DNA from: Crossiella sp. CA-258035
GTDB lineage: Bacteria; Actinomycetota; Actinomycetes; Mycobacteriales; Pseudonocardiaceae
Reading direction: 5' to 3'
Length of the DNA stretch: 64,000 nucleotides
Assembly: GCF_030064675.1 (NCBI RefSeq)
Contig: NZ_CP116413.1
Span: 6,480,001 to 6,544,000 of the forward strand
The notes under the pieces are model-generated. The model saw only the letters and a list, made by a program, of their open reading frames with translations, had not been told where the DNA came from and did no database searches. Position numbers and translations under genes: made by a program. Below are positions 17,760 to 25,522 of the stretch, one piece after another (the first letter of the stretch is position 1; each line of letters opens with the position of its first letter).

Positions 17760-18938
17760 GTGACCACGGACACCGCGGAGCGGCTGCGGCGGATGCCGGG
17801 CGTGCGCGCCACGCGCCGGCCGGTGACCCCCGGCGGCGCGGCCCGCTTCGACCTGCACCACGTCCGGCTGAGTCCGCCCCCGGACGCCCCTGCTCCGATC
17901 CTGGTCCTGCCCGGCGGTCCCGGCCTGGCCTCGGTGCTGCCGTACGCGCGGCTGCGCGCCGGGGCCGCGGCCAGGGGCCTGGACGTGCTGATGCTGGAAC
18001 ACCGCGGCATCGGCCTGTCCCGCACCGACGACCAGGGCCGCGACCTGCCGCCCGAGGCGCTGACCATCGCCCAGGTGGTGGACGACCTGGCCGCCGTGCT
18101 GGATGACCACGGCCTGGACCGGGTGGTCGTCTACGGCAGTTCCTACGGCGCCTATCTGGCGCAGGGCCTCGGGATCCGGCATCCGGAGCGGGTCACGGGC
18201 ATGGTGCTGGACTCGCCGATGCTCACCGCCCACGACAGCCGGGTCCAGCGCGCCGAGCTGCGCCGCCGGTACCTGCACGCCCGGGGGCTGCGCGAGCTCG
18301 TCGAGGCCGGCACGGTCCCGGCGGAGGAGACCGGAGAGGTGATCCAGCTGGTGCACGAGCACGGCGGCCCGGCCCAGGTGCGCCGCCTGCTGGACCGCCT
18401 GGCCACCAGCCGCGGCAGGGCGCTGTGGCGGTGGCTGCACGCCTTGGGCGGCAAGGAGATCACCGAGAACACGCCGTACTTCATGGAGTTCGACCTGGCC
18501 GGTGTGCTGGCCTTCCGCGAGCTCGGCTACGCCCCCGACCCCGACGGTCTCCCCCTGGACGTCAACCTGTCCTTCGCCCGGCGCGCCAAGGCTTTCCCCG
18601 CTTTCACCGGCGAGCCCTTCGACCTGCCCGCCGAGCTGCCCGGGTTCAGCTGGCCGGTCGCGGTGCTCTCCGGCGAGCGCGACATCCGCACCCCGAGGGT
18701 GATCGCCGCCCAGATCGCCGACCTCGCCCCGGACGGAGTCCTGGTGCCGCTCAACGGAATCGGCCACAGCGCCCTGGACGCCCACCCCCTGGCCGCGCTC
18801 ACCGCCACCGCCGCCGTCGCCGCGGGCAACCACCGGCGCCTGCCCGCCCTGTCCGCCCGCCTGTCCGCGCTGCCCCGCCCGGCCCGCGGCCGCACGCTCG
18901 AGCTGCTGCTGCCCGCCCGCCTGTCCCTGCCCTGGTGA
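17760..18938 (+). CDS. alpha/beta hydrolase, proline iminopeptidase-like
   Basis: An approximately 392-residue alpha/beta hydrolase. PGGPGLASV forms the oxyanion loop, LEHRGIGLS follows, and the nucleophile is the Ser of GSSYGAYLAQ. The acid and base are near LSGERDIRTP and GIGHSALDAHP. The PGGPG loop and EHRG motif are those of the prolyl aminopeptidase/TAP-like S33 group. GTG codons at 17757 and 17760 both follow a GGGGCAGGGG stretch. No signal peptide, so cytosolic. Substrate unknown; peptides or small esters are possible. Confidence 0.8.
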   Translation: MTTDTAERLRRMPGVRATRRPVTPGGAARFDLHHVRLSPPPDAPAPILVLPGGPGLASVLPYARLRAGAAARGLDVLMLEHRGIGLSRTDDQGRDLPPEALTIAQVVDDLAAVLDDHGLDRVVVYGSSYGAYLAQGLGIRHPERVTGMVLDSPMLTAHDSRVQRAELRRRYLHARGLRELVEAGTVPAEETGEVIQLVHEHGGPAQVRRLLDRLATSRGRALWRWLHALGGKEITENTPYFMEFDLAGVLAFRELGYAPDPDGLPLDVNLSFARRAKAFPAFTGEPFDLPAELPGFSWPVAVLSGERDIRTPRVIAAQIADLAPDGVLVPLNGIGHSALDAHPLAALTATAAVAAGNHRRLPALSARLSALPRPARGRTLELLLPARLSLPW

Positions 18939-19009
18939 CCACCCGCCACGCGGCCCGCGCCGGGTAATTGGGTGGCGCGCCCCGCCCCGCCCGGCGAACA
19001 TCACGGCTC

Positions 19010-20608
19010 GTGTCCGAACACACCACCAGCTGGCGCGCCCGCATCGCCGCACTGCGCATGGACTTCTCACCGCTGCGCGTGTCCAGGGACTACCGCTATC
19101 TGACGTTCTCGGGCGCGATCACCATGTTCGGCAGCTACGTCACCTTCGTCGCGGTCCCCATCCAGATGAAGGAGCTGACCGGCTCCCCGGCCGCGGTGGG
19201 CCTGGTCGCCCTCGCCGAGTTCATCCCGATGGTCCTGTGCGGCCTCTACGGCGGCGCGCTGGCCGACGCGCTGGACCGCCGCAAGATCGTGGTGTGGTGC
19301 GAGGCCGGCCTGATGGTGTGCACCGGCGTCCTGCTGCTCAACGCGATGCTGCCCAACCCGCAACCCTGGGTGCTGTACCTGGTCGCCGCTGGCGTGGCCT
19401 CCTTCGACGCCCTGCAACGCCCCAGCCTGGACGGCCTGGTGCCGCGCTACCTGCCGCATTCGATGATGGCCTCGGCCGGCGCGCTGAACTCGCTGCGCTG
19501 GAACTTCGGCGCCATCGCCGGCCCGGCCTTCGGCGGGTTGCTGGTCCAGTTCGCCGGTTTCCAGTGGGCCTACTTCCTGGACCTGCTCACCTTCTCGCTG
19601 TCCCTGCTGCTGCTCCTGCGCATGCGCCCCGCCCCGCCGGCGGAGAAGGCGGAAGCCGCTGGCCTGCGCAGCATCGCCACCGGCATCCGCTACGCCGCCA
19701 CCCGCCCCGACCTCGCGGGCACCTACCTGGTCGACATCGTCGCGATGGCGATGGCCATGCCCCAGGCCCTGTTCCCGTTCCTGGCCGACCGCCTGCAAGC
19801 CCCCTGGGCGCTGGGCCTGATGTACTCCGCGGGCGCGGTCGGCGCCCTGCTCGCCGCCCTCACCTCAGGCTGGACCCAGCGAGTCCACCGGCACGGCCTG
19901 GCCGTGATCATCGCCGCCGCGGCCTGGGGCGCCGTCATGGCCCTGGCCGGCCTGACCACCAGCCTGTGGCTGGTCCTGCTCTGCCTGGCCCTGGCAGGCG
20001 TGGCCGACATGATCAGCGGCCTGTTCCGCGCGGTGATCTGGAACCAGTCCATCCCCGACGAGCTCCGCGGCCGCCTGGCCGGCATCGAGCTCCTGTCCTA
20101 CTCCGCGGGCCCGATGCTCGGCAACGCCCGAGCCGGCCTGATGGCCCAGTGGACCGGCGTCCCCGCCGCCATCATCAGCGGCGGCCTGGCCTGCACCGCC
20201 GCGGTCACCGCCCTGGCCGCCGCCCTGCCCGCCTTCCGCCGCTATGACGCCCGCACCGACGAACACGTCCTCCGCGAAGCCGCCCGCCGCCAAGCCACCA
20301 CCACCACCGAGGCCGCAACCGGCCCCGCGACCGCGGCCAACCCCGCGAACGGCACCAGCCCCGAGACCGCGACCAGCGCCGAGACCGCAACCAGCCTCAC
20401 GAACGGCACCAGCGCCGAGGCCGCGGCCAACTCCGCAAACGGCACCAGCCCCGAGACCGCCACCAGCCCTGGAACCGCGACGAGTCCCGGGACCGCCGCC
20501 AGCGCCGAGACGGCTCCGCGCACCGAGGCCGCGCCCAGCCCGGACGCCACGGCGGCTGCCGCGAAACCAGCCACCTCGGCGGCGGAGGATTCACGCCCGG
20601 CGAGCTGA
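19010..20608 (+). CDS. MFS transporter (EntS-like) with long repetitive C-terminal tail
   Basis: A 532-residue major facilitator permease with 12 predicted membrane helices over residues 25-410. The loop GGALADALDRRKIVV is the MFS motif A; the sequence IPMVLCGLYGGALAD and PHSMMASAGALNSLRWNFGAIAGP resemble the EntS/multidrug exporter group. After RRYDAR the last 110 or so residues are a low-complexity Thr/Ser/Ala/Glu tail with repeated NGTSPETATS-like units. The GTG start at 19010 is tentative as the ribosome site is weak. Substrate unknown. No siderophore genes are next to it. Confidence 0.8.
   Translation: MSEHTTSWRARIAALRMDFSPLRVSRDYRYLTFSGAITMFGSYVTFVAVPIQMKELTGSPAAVGLVALAEFIPMVLCGLYGGALADALDRRKIVVWCEAGLMVCTGVLLLNAMLPNPQPWVLYLVAAGVASFDALQRPSLDGLVPRYLPHSMMASAGALNSLRWNFGAIAGPAFGGLLVQFAGFQWAYFLDLLTFSLSLLLLLRMRPAPPAEKAEAAGLRSIATGIRYAATRPDLAGTYLVDIVAMAMAMPQALFPFLADRLQAPWALGLMYSAGAVGALLAALTSGWTQRVHRHGLAVIIAAAAWGAVMALAGLTTSLWLVLLCLALAGVADMISGLFRAVIWNQSIPDELRGRLAGIELLSYSAGPMLGNARAGLMAQWTGVPAAIISGGLACTAAVTALAAALPAFRRYDARTDEHVLREAARRQATTTTEAATGPATAANPANGTSPETATSAETATSLTNGTSAEAAANSANGTSPETATSPGTATSPGTAASAETAPRTEAAPSPDATAAAAKPATSAAEDSRPAS
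20338..20505 (+). repeat. imperfect coding repeats in the MFS tail
   Basis: The DNA repeats words such as ACCAGCCCCGAGACCGC and AACGGCACCAGC, giving peptide units NGTSPETATS, NGTSAEAAAN and NGTSPETATS, then SPGTATSPGTA. Copy number probably varies between strains by slippage. Confidence 0.7.
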
Positions 20609-21172
20609 CCCACCGCGATCGCGCGACCCCGGCAGCCGCGGCCGAGCCTCGGCCAGCCGGGGCGCTGCGCGCGGGCGCTCGCTCCCCCGCCGACGCCGCT
20701 CACTCACCGCCGCTCACTCACCGCCGCTCACTCACCGCAGCCCACTCGCCCTCGCCTCAGCGCCGCCCACTCGCCAGCGGTCCCCAGCGCCGCTCACTCG
20801 CCCGCGCTCCCAGGCGCTGGCCGCTCACCTCTGCCCGCTCGCCGTTGGGCCGCGGTCCCCTGCGTCGAGGCCACGACCGCGACTCGGCCCGGCTCAGCCC
20901 GGCCCGGCACGTCCTCAGCCCCAGACCCGACCCCCGGATCGCGGGCAGCGCACCTCGTCCCCGGACCGGGGCTGTTCTCATCCCCCGGCCTGCCCGAGCG
21001 CTGGTTGCCGGGCCGCTGTTCCCCCGCCGCGCCTCCGCTTTCTCTGCGGAACGCTTTTCCGGCCAAAAAGGTTGCTTCTCGTCTTGACCTTGCGAGCCGA
21101 GAACCCCCTCCGACCACCCGTCCGAGTGACCGCGAGCAAATCCACCAACACGCTGACCAGCGGAAACCCGAC
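20609..21172. other. 564-bp gap without a recognisable gene; 14-bp tandem repeat inside
   Basis: No frame here looks coding: amino-acid composition is Arg/Pro-rich in every frame and no family motif was seen. At 20695-20736 the unit GCCGCTCACTCACC occurs three times in perfect tandem, then continues as decayed copies (GCAGCCCACTCGCC, GCCGCCCACTCGCC) to about 20830. From about 21050 the base composition is less extreme and precedes the 3' end of the membrane STAND gene. Probably decayed non-coding DNA. Confidence 0.6.
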
Positions 21173-22861
21173 TCAGCCGGATCGAGCCGGTGTTCTGAGC
21201 ATAGCCAAGGTGCAGCCGGCCAGAGCAGCCAGGGCGGTCGTCTGGAGGAGGGTGTAGAGGACTGGGCTGGGGCCGGTTACGGCTACTGAGCTGCCGACGT
21301 AGGTGAAGTTGTCGCCCATCAGCAGGGAGCCCAGGTACAGGAAGAGTTCCGGCACGGTGTGGGCGAGCAGGGCGGCGGGGGTGAAGGCGCGCAGGCGGGG
21401 GTTGGGGAGGTTGGTCAGGGCGACCAGGAGGCAGAGCGCGCCGAGGGCCGCCCAGGGGAGCAGGGCGCCCAGGGCGCCGGCGCGGGTGGTGAGGCTGGCG
21501 GTGGAGTAGCCGTTGGGGATGGCGACGAACAGCAGGATGAACTGGACGGCCAGGGCGGTGAGGACGCCGTAGGCCAGGGGGCGGCGGGTGGGTGGGACCA
21601 GAGCAGGTCGACTGAGCTTGGGGAAGGGGGTCAGGCGGAGCAGGAGGAGGGTGATGAGGGCGGCCACGGACAGGAACTGGAGCCAGGCCAGGATGTCGCC
21701 GCGGGCGTGGATGGAGGTCAGGGCGTCGGCGGCGGAGCCCAGGGTGCTGCCCGCGAGCAGGCCCAGGCCCAGGTGGGCGCGGTCGTTGGGGTGCCGCAGC
21801 CAGGTGAGGCCGAGGAACATCAGGGTGAATCTGGCGGCGAGGTAGAGGATCGCGAGCAGGGTGGCGATGCCGAGGGTGTCGGTCCAGTTGCCGATGGTGG
21901 TGACCGCGACCGCGGCGGCGGCGATGGGGAGCAGGGCCGGGTTGTGCGCCTTGGCCAAGGAAAATCTGGGTTGACTGTCCGGAGTGGACAGTTCTTGTTG
22001 CCAGGCGCGGACGGCGGCGAGTTTGCCTGCCAGGTCGGGGATCTCGGCCAGGCCGAGGCGTTCCTGGAGGCCCGCGGTGAGGGTGGCCACCGGCATGGTG
22101 GCGGTGTAGGGGCCGAGCAGGTGCAGGGCGGCGGGCAGGCGGCCGCAGAGCAGGGTGAGGTCGTCGACGGGTTCGGTGGCCAGGCGGGCGGTGCCCAGGT
22201 ACGGGGTGAGCAGGTCGCGGGCCGCCTGGGGGGTGAGCACGTCGAGGACGAGGGGGCGGGCTCCGTGGGTGGCGTAGAGGGCGGGTAGCGCGCGGCGGGT
22301 GGTGACCACGGCGAAGGTGGCGGCGCCGGTGGGCAGCAGGGGGCGGACCTGGTCGGCGTCCCTGGCGTCGTCGAGGACGACCAGGATGCGCCGGTTGGCC
22401 AGCAGTTCGCGGTAGAGGCCTAGGCGGGAGTCGGGGTCGGCGGGGATGCGGTCGACGCCGAAGGCCTCCAGGAAACGGTGCACCACGTGGTCCGGGCGGA
22501 CCGGCAGCGCGTCGACCGAGCCGCGCAGGTCGGCGTAGAGGCAGCCGTCCGGGAAGTCGGCGGCGGCCTGGTGCGCCCAGTGCAGGGCCAGTGCGGAGCG
22601 GCCGAGGCCGGGGGCGTCCTGCACGCCGGAGACCACCGCGACCCGGGCTCCGTCGGCGCGCAGCGCGGTCAGAGTGGCCAGTTCACCGTTCCGGCCGACC
22701 AGGTGGCCGGGGATGCCGGGCAGCTGGCGCGGGGTGCGCAGTGGGGCAGGGCCGGGGCCGAGGTGGATGTCGCCGTGCACGTCCCTGATCTGCCAGGCAT
22801 CGCCGCCCACCGAGCCGCTCAGGTCGTTGTTGCTGCCCCCGGGCGGAGTGTCATCGCTCAC
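21173..22861 (-). CDS. STAND/NB-ARC-like protein with degenerate P-loop fused to a polytopic membrane domain
   Basis: About 562 residues. The N-terminus has a glycine-rich stretch ending WQIRDVHGDIHLG, a motif often seen at the front of actinomycete NB-ARC proteins. An NB-ARC-like NTPase domain spans residues 52-300: LVGRNGEL, then DAPGLGRSALALHW in place of GxxGxGKT (the first Gly is D82 and the Lys is R88), a good Walker B (ILVVLDD, 159-165), and PLVLDVLTPQAARDLL. Instead of a winged helix and TPRs, residues 320-560 carry about eight membrane helices. The GTG at 22861 was chosen over an ATG at 22897. It is divergent from the NO synthase gene 132 nt away. Function unknown; ATP hydrolysis is doubtful. 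Confidence 0.7.
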   Translation of the reverse strand: MSDDTPPGGSNNDLSGSVGGDAWQIRDVHGDIHLGPGPAPLRTPRQLPGIPGHLVGRNGELATLTALRADGARVAVVSGVQDAPGLGRSALALHWAHQAAADFPDGCLYADLRGSVDALPVRPDHVVHRFLEAFGVDRIPADPDSRLGLYRELLANRRILVVLDDARDADQVRPLLPTGAATFAVVTTRRALPALYATHGARPLVLDVLTPQAARDLLTPYLGTARLATEPVDDLTLLCGRLPAALHLLGPYTATMPVATLTAGLQERLGLAEIPDLAGKLAAVRAWQQELSTPDSQPRFSLAKAHNPALLPIAAAAVAVTTIGNWTDTLGIATLLAILYLAARFTLMFLGLTWLRHPNDRAHLGLGLLAGSTLGSAADALTSIHARGDILAWLQFLSVAALITLLLLRLTPFPKLSRPALVPPTRRPLAYGVLTALAVQFILLFVAIPNGYSTASLTTRAGALGALLPWAALGALCLLVALTNLPNPRLRAFTPAALLAHTVPELFLYLGSLLMGDNFTYVGSSVAVTGPSPVLYTLLQTTALAALAGCTLAMLRTPARSG

Positions 22862-22993
22862 CGGACCTGCATGACACACCGACGGCCGGTGGCGCAACCG
22901 TCACGCACCGTTCATCGCCGCAGAACTGCCGCTGCCCGAATCCGCGACCCCGCTCCCCGAAGGAGTGAGTCGCGGCGGCTAGGTTGGGCGGCG

Positions 22994-24277
22994 ATGTTCT
23001 CCTCCGCCAGTTCCCCCGGTCCCGGCGCGCCCTGGTCGCGTCCCCCGCAGCTGGCCGCCGAGGCGCCCGCGGCCCCGGCCGCGCCCAGCGTGGACCCGGA
23101 GCAGGCCGCGGAGTTCCTGGAGCTCTTCCACGCCGAGCACCCCGAGGCCGGGGACGTGCGGACCCGGATCCAGTGGGTGCGCGCGGAGATCGAGATGACC
23201 GGCGGCTACCAGCACACCAGCGCGGAGCTGGCCTTCGGCGCGCGGGTGGCCTGGCGCAACAGCGCCCGCTGCATCGGCCGCCTGTACTGGCGCAGCATGA
23301 AGGTGCGCGACCTGCGCGCGGTGCACCGGGCCGAGGAGGTCGCCGCGCAGTGCTTCGAGCACCTGCGCCTGGCCTACAACGGCGGACGGCTGCGCCCGGC
23401 CATCACCATCTTCGCCCCCGACCTGCCCGACCGGCCGGCGCCGCGGATCTGGAACGAGCAGCTGCTGCGTTACGCCGGCTACCCGGTCGGCGACGGCACC
23501 GTGCTCGGCGACCCCCGCTACACCGGGTTCACCGCCCAGGTGGACCGGATGGGCTGGCAGCGGCCACTGCCGCGCGGGCCGTTCGACCTGCTGCCGCTGG
23601 TGGTGGAGACCGCCGCCGAGGGACCCCGGCTGTTCGACCTGCCCGCGGACGTGCGCGAGGAGGTGCCGCTGACCCACCCGGACCTGCCCTGGTTCGGCGA
23701 GCTGGGCCTGCGCTGGCACGCGGTTCCGGCGATCAGCAACATGACGCTGTCCATCGGCGGCGTCGCCTACCCCGCGGCCCCGTTCAACGGCTGGTACATG
23801 GGCACCGAGATCGGCGCGCGCAACCTAGGCGACACCGGCCGCTACGACGCGCTGCCCGAGATCGCCGAGCGGATGGGCCTGGACACCAGCTCGGAGGCCA
23901 CGCTGTGGCGGGACCGGGCGCTGGTGGAGATCAACCGGGCGGTGCTGCACTCCTACCAGGTCGCCGGGGTCGCCATCAGCGACCACCACACCGAGTCCCA
24001 GCGTTTCCTGGCGCACCTGGCCAAGGAGGAGAAGGCGGGCCGGTCCTGCCCGGCGGACTGGAGCTGGATCGTGCCGCCGATGTCCGGTTCGCTCACCCCG
24101 GTGTTCCACCGCTACTACGACACCGAGCACCTGCGCCCGGAGTTCATCCTGGACTCCGAAGCCGCGCGGCGCGGGCAGCTGGGCAGCCCCGAGCACTTCG
24201 CGAGCAGGCCGCATACCGCGGGTACTGCGCCGGATGTGTGGAGTTGGCTGCGCGGCAAGGTCGCGGTCAGCGGCTGA
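22994..24277 (+). CDS. nos: bacterial nitric oxide synthase, oxygenase domain
   Basis: A 427-residue heme-thiolate enzyme that oxidises arginine to citrulline and nitric oxide using redox partners encoded elsewhere. The heme ligand is C93 in AWRNSARCIGRLYW and the substrate-binding glutamate is E272 in FNGWYMGTEIGARNLGD, with the pterin/heme contacts of SNMTLSIGGVAY. There is no reductase domain, as in all Gram-positive NOS. The N-terminal 30 residues are Ala/Pro-rich. ATG at 22994; the ribosome site is weak. A strong terminator follows at 24414-24469. In actinomycetes NOS can serve nitration chemistry or stress protection; no nitrating P450 is seen here. Confidence 0.95.
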   Translation: MFSSASSPGPGAPWSRPPQLAAEAPAAPAAPSVDPEQAAEFLELFHAEHPEAGDVRTRIQWVRAEIEMTGGYQHTSAELAFGARVAWRNSARCIGRLYWRSMKVRDLRAVHRAEEVAAQCFEHLRLAYNGGRLRPAITIFAPDLPDRPAPRIWNEQLLRYAGYPVGDGTVLGDPRYTGFTAQVDRMGWQRPLPRGPFDLLPLVVETAAEGPRLFDLPADVREEVPLTHPDLPWFGELGLRWHAVPAISNMTLSIGGVAYPAAPFNGWYMGTEIGARNLGDTGRYDALPEIAERMGLDTSSEATLWRDRALVEINRAVLHSYQVAGVAISDHHTESQRFLAHLAKEEKAGRSCPADWSWIVPPMSGSLTPVFHRYYDTEHLRPEFILDSEAARRGQLGSPEHFASRPHTAGTAPDVWSWLRGKVAVSG

Positions 24278-24413
24278 GCCCGTTCGGTGGCGCGGACTCC
24301 CCCGCCCGGCTCGGCGAAGACGGCCGAATGGCGATGATCGACTGATACGGACAGTGGTCACCCGATCACCGCGCGTTGTCCCCGGCGCGGGCGGCGGGTT
24401 AGGGTCCGCTGCG

Positions 24414-24469
24414 CTGACACCTCGACGGCCGCCCGCTCACCTGGGGTGTGCGGGCGGCCGTCGGGTCAG
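24414..24469. terminator. strong hairpin terminator between convergent genes
   Basis: CGACGGCCGCCCG (24423-24435) pairs perfectly with CGGGCGGCCGTCG (24451-24463), extended by CTGAC/GTCAG outer pairs after a small bulge. It separates nos from the convergent VOC gene. Confidence 0.8.
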
Positions 24470-24478
24470 CCTGGTGGT

Positions 24479-24880
24479 TCAGTCCTGCGGCAGCGCGGAC
24501 ATGTCCATGTAGGCGAGCTCCCAGACGTGGCCGTCCAGGTCGCGGAAGCTGCCGCCGTACATGAAACCGAGGTCCTGGAACGGCTTCCACTCCGAACCCC
24601 CGTTGGCCAGCGCGGTGGAGACGAACTGCTCGACCTCCTCGCGGCTGTCCGCGGACAGCGCGTTGAGCACCTCGGTGGTGTTCGGGTCGCTGATCTCGCC
24701 GTTGATGAACTCCTTGAACTTGGCCTCACCCAGCAGCATCACCGAGATGTTCTCCTCGATGTTCATGCAGGCCGTGTTCTCGTCGCTGAACTGCTCGTTC
24801 GCGGTGAACCCGAGCTTGGTGTAGAAGTCGCGGGCGGCGACGACGTCCTTGACCGGCAGGTTGATGAAGATCATGCGCAT
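24479..24880 (-). CDS. VOC family (glyoxalase-like) protein
   Basis: A 133-residue vicinal-oxygen-chelate fold protein with the beta-alpha-beta-beta-beta repeats: MRMIFINLPVKDVVAARDFYTKLGF at the front and YGGSFRDLDGHVWELAYMD near the end. It resembles the YaeR/PhnB-like group with no assigned substrate. ATG at 24880 follows AGGAGAA. It is 62 nt downstream of doxX on the same strand and likely co-transcribed; both then belong to the regulon of the divergent ECF sigma factor gene, a common arrangement for this class. Confidence 0.88.
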   Translation of the reverse strand: MRMIFINLPVKDVVAARDFYTKLGFTANEQFSDENTACMNIEENISVMLLGEAKFKEFINGEISDPNTTEVLNALSADSREEVEQFVSTALANGGSEWKPFQDLGFMYGGSFRDLDGHVWELAYMDMSALPQD

Positions 24881-24942
24881 GACGGGATTCTCCTGATGTC
24901 GCGGGGTGTGCGTGGTGGATTCTGCGCGAAAGGTCTGACAAA

Positions 24943-25344
24943 TCAAGCGGAACGGCGCGGGCGGCGCGCCCAGGCGATGACCCCGGCGAGCACGCCGAGG
25001 GTGACCGTGGTGATGGCGAAGACCGGGGTGCCGAAGACGACCACCTGGTAGTAGGTCGCGCCGGCCATCAGCAGCACCAGGCCCAGCCCGGCCGCGGCGG
25101 CCAGTCGCGGGATGACCAGGCCGATCGCCCCGGCCAGCTCGACCACGCCGATGAACAGGCGGAACCAGTCGCCGCCGATGGTCTCGAAGATGCCGACCGC
25201 GGTGGCCTCGCCGACCAGCTTCGGGATCGCGGCGGCGATGAGGAAGAAGGCGGCGAGCAGGCCCTGGAGCACCCAGAGCGCGATGTTGCCGGCGCGGGAG
25301 GCGGGCTTGGCGGTGACGGCGGCGGTGGTGGCGATGGTGGTCAT
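24943..25344 (-). CDS. DoxX family membrane protein
   Basis: A 133-residue four-helix membrane protein of the DoxX family: helices at about 21-42, 60-80, 85-106 and 109-126, with the family's FLIAAAIPKLVGE and IGVVELAGAIGLVIPRLAAAAG motifs. DoxX proteins are small quinone-linked or stress membrane proteins of poorly known role. ATG at 25344 with GGGGAG upstream. It is transcribed away from the ECF sigma factor from a promoter nearly identical in layout to that of the DHFR-like gene at 13826. Confidence 0.9.
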   Translation of the reverse strand: MTTIATTAAVTAKPASRAGNIALWVLQGLLAAFFLIAAAIPKLVGEATAVGIFETIGGDWFRLFIGVVELAGAIGLVIPRLAAAAGLGLVLLMAGATYYQVVVFGTPVFAITTVTLGVLAGVIAWARRPRRSA

Positions 25345-25363
25345 CTCTGGCTCCCCGGTTCGT

Positions 25364-25416
25364 GTCCTCGTTGTGGTCTCACCCGTACTGACCGGGGCCG
25401 CCCGGCAAACTCATCG
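25364..25416 (-). promoter_or_regulatory. predicted ECF sigma promoter (twin of 14434-14486)
   Basis: On the minus strand: CGATGAGTTT (25416-25407), 12 nt, CGGTCAGTAC, 7 nt, ACCACAACGAGGAC (25377-25364). The outer blocks are identical to those before the DHFR-like gene at the same spacing over 53 bp, while the spacers differ, showing selection on the blocks. A weaker relative (GTCTGTAC at 25447-25454, downstream of GAACTTTT) faces the sigma gene itself. Confidence 0.65.
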
Positions 25417-25522
25417 GCGCGTGCCGAACTTTTTTCTGGTGGGGGTGTCTGTACAGGTCAGAGGCCATGAAGCACACTGGGGCCGCCTTGTCGCGCACCA
25501 CCTGGGGAGAGGAAGAACGGTC

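Noticed and set aside
20695-20736. The 14-bp tandem repeat as a possible CRISPR array
   Set aside because: Units are head-to-tail without spacers, far too short, and no cas genes are present.
20244-21257. A 337-codon plus-strand frame after the MFS gene
   Set aside because: It begins inside the MFS gene in another frame and is Pro/Arg-rich, low-complexity sequence with no family signature or ribosome site.
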